Source of the DNA: Craspedostauros australis
Lineage: Eukaryota > Bacillariophyta > Bacillariophyceae > Mastogloiales > Achnanthaceae
Assembly: GCA_026770025.1 (NCBI GenBank)
Contig: JAMXDE010000021.1
Coordinates: 1,217,369-1,281,368, forward strand
Direction: 5' to 3'
Length of the DNA: 64,000 bases
In this document: one piece after another, positions 1 through 9,526 of the stretch
Layout of the letters: the number at the start of each line of letters is the position of its first letter
Numbering within the stretch: the first letter of the stretch is position 1
Translations under genes and position numbers: made by a program
The notes under the pieces: model-generated
Seen by the model: only the letters and a program-made list of their open reading frames with translations
The model's database searches: none
What the model was told of the DNA's origin: nothing

Positions 1-999
1 GTCGGTCGCCACGTTTGCGGCCTCGGCTTCTCGCATCGCTGCTTTCAACTTGAAGCAGTCGAGGATCTTGTGCCCTTTCTTACCGCAGTACTTGCAGTTT
101 CCGTTGAACTTGTTCTTGGCGGGGGAGTCTCCTTTCTTGTTGTTCTTCTTCAAGGCCTTGTTGCTTTTGTTCTTTGGGGGAGAGCGACAGTCCGCCTTCT
201 TGTGCCCGTAGGCACTGCAGTTGCGGCAATATCCTTTGAAACCGCCAGTGGCAGCGAGAGCCATTTCCTCTTTGGTGTCGCTCTCGCGACGGTTGCTTCC
301 TTGCTTGATGTGACGTGCGTCGTAGGTGGCACTCACAGCTTCACGGATGTCCTCGATTGACATCGTGTCTTCGATGCCGGTGAACTTGAGTTCGATGAGC
401 TTCACATCCATCTTGTAGTCCCTTGCGAGGGCGTTGAGCACGAGCATGTGGTACTGAGTCATGTCCAAGTCGACGCCGGCGTGGGAGAGGCGTCCACGGA
501 GCACTTCCATCTCGGTGAGGAACGTGTCCGGGTGTTCTCCCTTCTTCATGCGCATCCCGTTGAGCTGCGCCAACAACTTTGCCTTCATAGGCGCAGTGCG
601 CTGCTCGTAGATACGCTCAAGAGCCTTCCATGCCTTACGTGGGTCTCCTCCCTTGTAAGCGCTGCTCTTGCATCCCAACACAGCCATGAAGGCAACATTG
701 CCTTCGGTGGTCTCATGGCTAATAGCCATGGTCAGTTCTTCAAACGCGTACTTCGCCAATGCCTTCTTGTACTCAGCCTCCTCTCCAGGAGTCATGTCAC
801 TCGGCTTCTTGGCTTCCTCATCCTTCTTCTTGCCTTTCACGGGGAGGGCAGCAGAGGAGGGGACAAACGGTTCTTCCTTCACAATCACATCACTCATGTC
901 CTTGAGATACAAGTCTCCATAGCCCTTGCGGTTGGCGCGGGCCAGGAACTTCGCACTCCAAGCTTTCCAGCTGGACCGCTTGCTGTCGAACATGATCAT
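1..999 (-). CDS. gag: Copia (Ty1/copia) gag, partial: element L
   Basis: The minus strand is open from the ATG at 999 to the window edge (333 codons), so the 3' part of this gag-pol is missing. It encodes a capsid-like region with the W-x-x-W motif of copia gag near residues 9-12. Two CCHC zinc knuckles follow: CRNCSAYGHKKADC around residue 255 and CKYCGKKGHKILDC around residue 300. Zinc knuckles of this kind bind the element's RNA in the virus-like particle. The 5' LTR lies just upstream at 1111-1856, so this is the 5' end of an element transcribed leftwards. An in-frame TAG lies 15 bases before the ATG. A short ATG ORF at 1030-1007 in another frame could be an upstream ORF or the result of a one-base indel at the original start. 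Family is certain; whether the rest of the element is intact cannot be seen. Confidence 0.88.
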   Translation of the reverse strand, partial: MIMFDSKRSSWKAWSAKFLARANRKGYGDLYLKDMSDVIVKEEPFVPSSAALPVKGKKKDEEAKKPSDMTPGEEAEYKKALAKYAFEELTMAISHETTEGNVAFMAVLGCKSSAYKGGDPRKAWKALERIYEQRTAPMKAKLLAQLNGMRMKKGEHPDTFLTEMEVLRGRLSHAGVDLDMTQYHMLVLNALARDYKMDVKLIELKFTGIEDTMSIEDIREAVSATYDARHIKQGSNRRESDTKEEMALAATGGFKGYCRNCSAYGHKKADCRSPPKNKSNKALKKNNKKGDSPAKNKFNGNCKYCGKKGHKILDCFKLKAAMREAEAANVATD

Positions 1000-1110
1000 G
1001 TAACGATCAGTCTCCTAGGAAGGATGTCATGGTGATGATGGTGATAGGATGTTTGTTGCTGTGCTGGTGATGGTAGAAACGTAGGATTTCAATTGTAACG
1101 TTTCGAAACG

Positions 1111-1856
1111 TGTTGGAAATCCGGGGTTATTGTTAGTACTGTAATCTAATCCGCTGTTAGAAACTGTACCGTTTTAGAACTGTGAGCACAATCTCACTTT
1201 CTCTTCCGATTTCATCTTCATGGCAGGCATCTGTCGTGGTGGCGACACGGGGCGTCCTGTTGTCTCTTAGGTGCTTTCCCTTTCATTCATCATGCTCTGT
1301 TCTTGCTTCCTTGTTTCTGCATTGTCGTAGCCGTCTACGCTTGCATGGTAGGGATCTGCAGTCTTGAGCACTTGCCTATCTCATGTTTCCATCGTTGATC
1401 TCATGACACCATCGTCTCATGGTCGATGTCACCTTTGGTGATGTTCCAAACCTGCGGCTGTTCTGATCCTTTCTGATGTTCCAAACCTGTGGATGTTCTT
1501 GTCCGCAGGAGGGGCGCGTGCTGCCCTCTGAAGAAGGTGCGTCACTTGCCCATTGACCTGCTGTTCTGATCGACGTCGTCGTCTGGGTGGTTGCCATGGT
1601 TGGTTTGGTATCGGGACCTCCTGATCCGTCATAGGTGTCGTCCCTGTGTTACTGGAGGACAGGCTATCCTCCTCGTGGTAGTACAGGTGTCAATCGCGTC
1701 CGTACCCTTAGTCATAGTCATAATGATATGGCATATAAAGGTGTGACAAATAGTCTCCGAACATGTGACGAATAGTATTCAAAGCTGTGACGAACAATGT
1801 TGGGAGGTGCGGCAATCACGGGTATTCCGACAAAGTCGTACCCTCGATTCCTAACA
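1111..1856 (-). repeat. 5' LTR of element L
   Basis: This 746 bp segment has TG...CA ends (TGTTGG at 1111, CTAACA at 1856). It is repeated in the same orientation, with small differences, as a solo LTR at 36097-36864. It sits directly upstream of the minus-strand gag at 1-999, so it is that element's 5' LTR and would carry its promoter. Immediately inside it, in transcription order, is the palindrome CGTTTCGAAACG at 1099-1110, where a primer-binding site is expected. Confidence 0.85.
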
Positions 1857-2229
1857 TGAGATGGCCGAGGAGCTGAATGAGCTCCCAACCAAGGTGTTCC
1901 CGTGACGAATGGGAGACCATGATCTGATCGAATGAAACGACCTGTGTGATGCCTACGACTCGGCGATGTCTAAGGGCATCGAAACTATCAGCGGAGGACA
2001 ACGTGCTTGTGTGCACGAACATGGGGTACTCGGTGGTGCATGCATGTCCATGGTGAATTTGCGATGAACGCAAGATGGATGCCTGCTAGACCAACAGAGG
2101 GACCCATGATGATCTCAGGAGGAGATTGGACTTTGCAATTGAGAGCAATGAAGAGCTCACAGTTCAGAGAAGTAGATTCTAACAAACGATTAGTTCTCTA
2201 CTATCACACCACCCCGGATTTCCAACAAG
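1857..2229 (+). repeat. Diverged LTR remnant, opposite orientation to L
   Basis: The last ~80 bases (about 2150-2229) align at roughly 70 percent by eye with the reverse complement of the L LTR terminus and end in the same sequence CCCCGGATTTCCAACA. It therefore looks like the 3' end of a related, older plus-strand LTR, with L inserted into or beside it. The part from 1857 to about 2100 aligns poorly, so the left boundary is uncertain. Confidence 0.4.
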
Positions 2230-2989
2230 TATCGTCAATAGTTGATATACTAATGTGTGTAGATACCATTTAAACCGTACCATACGAACAGAGAACAGCA
2301 TCTCCACATTTAGACTGCTTGTCCGGCGTCACTCTCCATGTTTCTGTCATTGAAACACTGTGCAAGAGTTGGTTTGTGTGCTTTCACTTGTCCGATTGGT
2401 TGGACGGTTAATTCTTATCGTGACGTCACACTCTGTTCCGTAAGTCCAAATCATCCTCCGGTTTCACAGGCGAAATACAACGTGGTACAACATGCGAAGG
2501 ACGACGCAATGACAAAATCACGAAACATCGATTTTCTATTTGACATTTTATTTGTGTTCACAAGTACGCAATCGCTATTTGTTTGAAGGGAAACATGAGA
2601 ACTCCCCTCGTGTTGTGGACATCGGTGTCTTCGTGACCTGTCGCAGACATCATTGCGTTCCCGCCAAATAAGAGCTTTGACACAACGCCACGAACCAATC
2701 AGCCAATCATGATGGTGGGTTCATGCAATGCCATAGTTATTGTTAACTGATGACGCCATCGGGCTTCCGAAGGGTTTGTTCAACACGTCACGTTGGTCGT
2801 GTTGTGAATTTTTCTTTTCCGTTTTTACGTTTCGAAGCACAATTTTTGGTGTTGTCGTTGTGGTTGCGCCTTGAAAACGTGATTTCCGACTGATTGCAAC
2901 ACTCATCCATTTCCCGAATCGTGCAATTCTCGTGTTGTATTTGTATTAAATGGTTTATTATTCCTGCAAAATGCCTGGTGTTGTCCAAT
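2230..2989. other. Intergenic DNA, no gene seen
   Basis: AT-richer sequence with only short, unconvincing ORFs. It contains one perfect CRE-type palindrome TGACGTCA at 2421-2428. No repeat of this stretch was found elsewhere in the window. Confidence 0.5.
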
Positions 2990-3143
2990 TGTTGTTTGAA
3001 TTTGTCAGTGTCGTGAGTGTGCGGTGTGTATGATTTGGTGCTGATGATGGATTCAAGACTACGGAGCTGTGATGTTGTTTGTTGTGTCAGCTATTGCTGC
3101 TGTCAATGATGTCTGTCATTGTACATGTGTACAGATGCCAACA
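2990..3143 (-). repeat. 3' LTR of element F (approximate)
   Basis: It aligns by eye with 32370-32505: shared blocks include GAGTGTG-GGTGTGT, ATGGTGGATT or ATGATGGATT, GTGATG and the terminal GATGCCAACA. In transcription order it is preceded by the purine-rich tract GCATGGGGG, a plausible polypurine primer. The left limit is only approximate. Confidence 0.5.
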
Positions 3144-3277
3144 CCCCCATGCTTGTGGTAGCTAGTGGAACCAATTCACTCTTTCATACAGAGAAGACTG
3201 GGATCACCACACTCCACTGGCGGCATTCACCGGCGAACGTAGAATGATGGAATACATCCCATGAGTAGGTCCGTATG

Positions 3278-6200
3278 TCAAAAGAACAGAATCACAGGCA
3301 TCTGCTTGTTGCACAGATCCAAAGCATTGGGGTTGGATGACACATCGGCAATGAGGATGAGATCTCTGTCCACCGAGTCGCAGACCGCATTTGTGTGTAT
3401 ATCGATATGCCTGGAGTTCCTTGGCGGTTGGTTGGCGTTTGCCATCATTCTGGCGCCTCGGTTGTCCTTGTAGATAAGTATGGCATGCTGTTGGCGCATG
3501 CTGATCTTGTCCAGGATGGACCGAAACCAGAGCACCATATTGCCATTGTTGCTGGTGACAATGAACTCGGCTTTAGAGGTAATGAGAGAAACAGTGGGTT
3601 GGACACAGGTTTTCCACGCAACAGCAGGGCTGCCAAGAAGCAACACAATGTCTCTGGTGAATTTGCAATGCTTTGTATTGGCACCCCAATCGGCGTCCAT
3701 GTATACATGTAGCAAAGTTGCCTGGATGGTGGCCTGGTCCGTTGGGCTGTGCCGCTTGTTGTTGGCAGGCAAGAGTTGTTTCAGTGCTGGCACATCTGCA
3801 AGCTGCGGAACAGGAGACAGTCGCCAGTAGGTGATCCCAAAGTCCCTGGTGGATGCAACATACCTGAAGAGGTATTTGACGGCTTTGTAGTGTACACGTG
3901 CAGGGTTCATCAAGACTTGGCTTGGCTTCACCACAGGGAAGGAGATGTCAGGGTGCCAGGAAACCATGGCCCAGATGAGCTTGCCAATGGCTCAGTGGTA
4001 GCTGAAGGACTTGGATTGCAGACCATGATGCTTGGCTTCCATGTTGGGTAAGACTTCCTGATCTAATTGCCACACATGTCCATTGTCTGTGCGCATGGGT
4101 AGGCGTTGTGTAGACTTCAATCCATGCCAATCGTGTCGCTTGAGCACCTTGTCGATGTATGTGGAGCAGTGCACATTCACATGTCGTCGGGTCTGAGTGA
4201 GATCCAGTCCATTGTAGTGTGCAAACAGACCGTACCAAGTGATGGGATGGTTCAGCCGAGCATCGAGCATGTCACAGAACTCCTTGTAAAAGGTCTCATC
4301 CTTGGTTGCCACCGCAAAGTTTTCCACCTGCCAGGGCATGTACGCATTGTGGGTGTGAAGGTTTCCAATCTGCAAACATGGTGCTTGAGTTGTTGCATGG
4401 ACCCCATGTCCTTGAGTAGCCAATTGGTATGCAGACTCCACTGTAGCAGTGCTTCAGGATGCCCTGTAGATTCTTGAGAACAGGCACAACCATGTGTTGA
4501 CCCAGAACAACATCATGATTGTGCTTCCACTAGCTGCAGAACTGATCATCGATTTGCATGTAGTGACGTTGTGCGCTGGCAGGCGCTTTGGCGACTGCAT
4601 TCGCGATGCCAGCTCCGTACACGAGCAGTCCTTGCACTTCAGCAATGGCCACCAAGATGCGGAACTCCGTGAGGTCAGGAGTAGCAGCGTATGTGTGACC
4701 AAATATGTGCACATTGCCTCCCCAGGTGGACCCATCACAAATGGCACAAGCTTTTTACAGTTGCTCCCATGTGTCTTTACGACGCCGAACCAAACCCAGT
4801 TGAAGACTGCCATGCCTGATTGTGCCTCAATGGGCTCGCAGAACATGCCTTGGTGATGACATTGCTCCATTTTCTTGAGTTTGACTTGTTGCTCCTCATC
4901 TCAATCATCGCGCTGGAGCAGTTTGCGCCAGGTGGGCTTCGGAGCAGCCTCCACTTGACATGCAGTTGGTGAGATGTGATCGAGGATGGAGCCGATATGC
5001 CCAAGTTGGTCAAAGTACATTTGTGGAACACCGTGCTGTGTGATGGAGTTGCGAATATTGTTGAATACAAAGACCACATTGCTTGCATCCAGTACAGCCT
5101 GGGTGAGATCCGGCAGCGAGCAGATATCATGGTCACTGATGACCAGCAAGTAGGCACTCTTGAGCCAGGATCTCCACTGCAGAATGCGCGCTGCAGTCGA
5201 ACCTGGCTTGCATTGTGTGAGACGCAGACGTCCTCAGAGCTCATCAGACACAAATTCCAACCCTGCAGTTGGATCGTTTCCGGAGAGGCGAATGTGCTCA
5301 TGGAATGCCCTTTGGTAGGGATCCACAGTCATGCGAACGATGTAGGCACTGTCAACAGAGCGTGCTGCTGCAGCTGCATGGAGCATGTCATTGTCATGTG
5401 TACTGTAGTTGGTGCACTCGATAGGAAGGCGTATGATCATCCGTCTTGGCTTTCTCAGCACCTGAACCATGTATGCCGTTGCCATCGTGAGACAGTTGAA
5501 ACCCAAGGTTGAGCAGAAGTTGTGGTCCTGGCGGACGTTCATGGACAGAGAAGTGGGCCTCATCAAAGATCAGGTTGCCAGCAGTCTTGATACGCCCCGA
5601 ATCCAAGTTGAAATATTCCTGGAGCGAGGGTGTGGCAGTATGACCAACAAAGATGCCGTTGTAGGTGTGGATGTCCAGCTTTGCGGCAGGATGGCCAGGC
5701 TTGCACATAACCACTCTGGAACTAAGACTTGCAGGTGGCTCAGGTTGGGCTTGATGCCATGCGGAAGCTGGTATGGAGTGGCGTTAATGATGGAGTGCCA
5801 AAGCCTATTCTTGACATACACTGCATGTGCAAGGGTACAAACCTGGAACTTGGGATGCAGGCCTGAGGAGTACTTCAGTGATCTGGCCATCACACCAAAG
5901 GTGCGGTTGAGTCCCTCAACCTTGCCATTCATCCAAGCGCATCTGGCCCCAGTGGGTTCGAGAGTGTATCCCGCAGACCGGACGACCTCCTGGAAGGCAC
6001 TCGATCATGCAAGCTCGCCACCAGTGTCGACCCTCACCGCCTTGCAACCATCCTTGCAACCAAACTCATGAAGCAGGTTGGCAAATATGTCCACAGGTGG
6101 GGATCTGGTCTTGGTAGGGGAACCCCTAAGTGTACCAAGTGCACACATCAGTGACAAGAAAGTACAAGTGTACCCTTCAAGAGGCTGGACCACCTGTTCG

Positions 6201-8204
6201 ACTTGGCAGAGTTGCGTGACGACGCCTGTCCGTACTGAAGATCGGACGACCACATGAAGCCGTAGTCAGCATGGAATCTTGCACCAGTGGAGGGAACAGG
6301 GCTGCCATCTTGAGGTCCTTGAGGATCTGTCTGACACTGGGCTTGGCTGCATGTAGCACAATGCCGCATTGGATGTGCACAGTGGCGAGGAGGCCTGGAA
6401 TACCAGAACAGTGCATATGGAGCCACTTCATGTGCGACATACCAGCGCAGCCCAGGCACATATGCCAGAGCTCCGCGCTGAGTAATAGAGCTAAACTAGT
6501 AACCATCTTAGTGAGAGAGACTACGAATCATCCGACTCGTCAGTATTCCAGTAGGTCGAACGGACACTTCGCCGACCCCCACGTTTGGAGACAGATCCAG
6601 AACCTTGAAGCGGATCTTCGGAATTCGTGTCAGGGAACCAATGGGGCTCTGATAACCAAGTTTCTGACACCCACCATCGCCAAAACGCTGACGCACGGAA
6701 CCAAAGCCACAACAACGCGCATCATCGCCCATTGTCTCTCACAGAACTCAGACAACGGATCTCGACCCACGGTACTTGGGCTACACAACCCACACGCATT
6801 GTCATACAGGACACCACAGGAGATCCCCCTCGAAGAGAAGAACCATAGCACTAATCTCATAATCCGCACGTTTCTTCACCATCTACCAGTATTCTCAATT
6901 GACTACTTGTGGAACAGAAGACTCACATTCGGACCGCTTGCCAGTCAAGCCTCTACAGCCTACAGCTAAAGAACAGCCAACAAGACAACAGCCATTACGT
7001 TTGGGCTCTATTACTGAGTGCAGGCAGTGCACGCTGGACAGCGAACGCAGTTAGCTTGACATCATCATTGGTACTGAAGAAGTAGAGTCTGTTGCAACGA
7101 CGCGTGGGCGCATCAATGGAACACCTGTGGCCATGGAAGGAGAGAACATACCCTGATGGACCGTCATGGAGCACATAGCACACAAAGTCATTGTCCTGCT
7201 GGCGAACAATGGCCTGCAACAAGACAAATTCTCAGCCAGATCAGGGCAGAGCATTGTGTTGGCCTAAATCACTCCACTGCACAAGCTGGGAATGGTGAGA
7301 GTGCTTTCTCTCTGGCATACCATACAGGTCGCACTGGCATTAGCTGCAGCCAGTGGGACAACATTGGTGTACCACTGATAGTCTTGGAGGATAGACCAGT
7401 CAGGCGTAGCACTGACGTTTGCACAAGGATATCATTCCCCCACATTGTCTATAGGGTTTCATGCATGCACCGTACTTCCAGAAGACGGAGCAAGTGAACA
7501 GCGCAAGTGTGGGCAACTACAAAGGTGGCCAGCTTTGACAGAGTGATCTCTGGAGGGACAGACTGTGTGAACGAGGGCACTTCATCAAGCGAATGTACTG
7601 CCTGTGTCCTGCTAGCGCATGGTGATAAAATATGCCGTTCGTCAAGAATTGTGCCCGATCCTGACCAGCAGGCCAAAATCGTGTTTAAGGGCATCCTGAA
7701 TCGCATCAGACAAGATGAGATCAGAGAAGTCGCCGTCACCATGGTTCCTGAAGTGCTGTAGAGCATGAGCAGTTGCCTTTGACCTGTTGCAACCAAAGTG
7801 GGTGCAATAGCTTTTGTGAATCTTGTTGGCCTCATCAGGATGCTCTTGCACAAAGTGCATGAGATGGATGGTGCGCCCAAAGGCTTTGCACATACATGCC
7901 TTGTATCCCATGTAGCAACATGCTTCGCAGAAGGCATCTAGATTGGGCTTGTAGAAGGTATTGTGCCGCCTGTGTGACCAACTGTTGTCCTGTCGGTCGC
8001 CTTGTCCGCCACAACTACTGTGGGTTTGAGTGCAGTGGGCCTTGAGTGAAACAGCACTGCCAGGGGGATCTACAATTCTTGGGCAAGATGCTCGGCATGC
8101 AGATTGAAAGGCAGTGCCTTGGGCGATGTCACAGTGCGCAGCATGGTGTGGTAATGCTCCAGCATGTACCCGTGCTCACGCAGATCCTCGAGAGAGATAG
8201 GACT
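3278..8204 (-). pseudogene. Element F gag C-terminus, protease region and pol (degenerate)
   Basis: A broken copia polyprotein on the minus strand, spread over several frames. In transcription order: gag (8204-7940), a zinc-knuckle-like CxxC region of gag (about 7940-7640), an expected protease zone (about 7300-7018) with no clear active site, a solo LTR insertion (6483-7013), gag-pre-integrase (about 6470-6300, ELWH), and integrase core (6300-5940). Integrase C-terminal sequence follows (5932-5394, NGKVEGLNRTFGVMARSLKY), then RT pieces (4870-3992, including TYAATPDLTEFRILVAIAEV), and RT end plus RNase H (3967-3278, YMDADWG and SRHIDIH). Frameshifts and stops separate almost every block. The RT and RNase H motifs differ from those of the C/D and X/Y families, so this is a third copia lineage. 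Confidence 0.78.
6483..7013 (+). repeat. Solo LTR related to the C/D families, inside F
   Basis: A 531 bp segment with near-inverted ends (TAATAGAGC at the left, GCTCTATTA at the right), flanked by the 5 bp direct repeat CTGAG (6478-6482 and 7014-7018). Its first 22 bases resemble the start of the C-family LTR (TATTAGCTCAAACTAGTATT versus TAATAGAGCTAAACTAGTAA), so it is read as a plus-strand solo LTR rather than a DNA transposon. It interrupts F between its pre-integrase and protease regions. Long ORFs that cross it are chance. Confidence 0.6.
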
Positions 8205-8210
8205 CAGGTT

Positions 8211-8424
8211 TGTCGAGATGTACATGTGAGTATATGTCAAGATGTACGTGTATATGTGCATCGTTCACCCGTTATTCTCTCATACGCACTTGGACGGTAT
8301 AACTACATTCGTGTCGATAGTATGCTGTGATTCGTCAGAATTACAGAGGAAATGGAACACACGAAAAGGGGCAAGATTTCTGGAGGAAATTTGCAAATAA
8401 CGATTTCTGAGAGAATTGGAAGAT
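8211..8424 (+). repeat. X 5' LTR, left part
   Basis: The first 214 bases of the X/Y-family LTR, matching the starts at 16739, 23514 and 30259. It is cut at the insertion point of element C; AAGAT at 8420-8424 is the left copy of C's target duplication. Confidence 0.88.
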
Positions 8425-9045
8425 TATTAGCTCAAACTAGTATTCCCATTAGTCGTGTTAAGATTTAGTCTAGTTAGTCAAATGCCCGACTGCTCAGAAT
8501 GTTTGAGCGGGATTGAAGCGTGACTCGATGTCGGTGGGATGGGGTCCCACGGGGTCTCTCCCCTCGAATCGTGCTCTACTTAAGACGATGTCGCGTGTCC
8601 GCTGAATTTGGGTTTGAGCGATCGTGCCATCCCACGCCACTTATGGGCGTGACATGACCTGTCCTGGATGGACAAACAGATCAAACCGTTGGATGAACAA
8701 AGTCCCCCAAATCGATCGGAAGAGAGTGAACAACAAACTCTCTCTCCGACCATCACGAAATTGATGTCTCCTCTCTCGAATGGCAACATCGGCACCGCGA
8801 TGATTGCACGTGGGAGACTCAACGCTCCGCTATGTTACTACTAATAGAGATGATGCAGATCCAGCTCTAATGGATGCTGCTCATCACATGCTCACAATCC
8901 TTTTGAAAGTCTCATTTGGATTCGTTACAGCTTTAAAGACTAAGAAACACACTCACACACAAACTCACCAACCTACTGCACTACCACGGATTGATCACCC
9001 TTCGGCGTACAGTAAGTTACCCTCGTTTTCAATATCGTTCTATCA
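8425..9045 (+). repeat. C 5' LTR
   Basis: 621 bp, starting TATTAGCTCAAACTAG and ending TTCTATCA. It is near-identical to 15206-15827 except for a patch around 8549-8625, where the two copies differ at many positions. Confidence 0.88.
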
Positions 9046-9060
9046 GATTAACAGTCGCAC
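9046..9060 (+). other. Primer-binding site of C, tRNA-Asn-like
   Basis: GATTAACAGTCGCAC starts at the first base after the LTR. It is complementary to GTGCGACTGTTAATC, the anticodon arm of a tRNA-Asn(GUU) of the yeast type as I recall it. Element D has the same first 14 bases at the same place. Copia of Drosophila is known to prime from an internal tRNA fragment, so internal priming is plausible; the tRNA identity is inference. Confidence 0.5.
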
Positions 9061-9526
9061 TCGCTCCACACCTGTGTTGATCGAGTGAATATCCACTTCC
9101 TCTGCTTCAAGCATCCTCAGCTACCTCACGTGACGACGTGACACTCTCTGCCCAGTCCTCTGTGCAGACACACTCTTCTGTTCGGACTCCACCGTTCAGC
9201 TCCACTCGGCTTCGGCCCTCGCGCGCTCACCACACTCCAGACATCACAGTCCAAGTGTGTACACTCTCTCTTTCCAAACTGCTTCACACGCCAATCCTCT
9301 CTTGAATCGAAACATCTCGTCACAGACGATTGATCAAGTGTGCTTTCCTGCTCTATTTCTTGAATCGTACAACAACATCGCCCACGGCGATCTACGCGAG
9401 AAACCAGAAATAACAAAACAAACAAACACTCCGCCAACTACAACAAAACAAACACAAAACAAACAATCTACATCACATCACATCACATCAACCATCACCC
9501 ATCACCCATCTCCGAACGCTTCCATC

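Noticed and set aside
6483..7013. MITE-like DNA transposon
   Set aside because: Ends are inverted and a duplication is present, but the first 22 bases match the C-family LTR start, so a solo LTR fits better.
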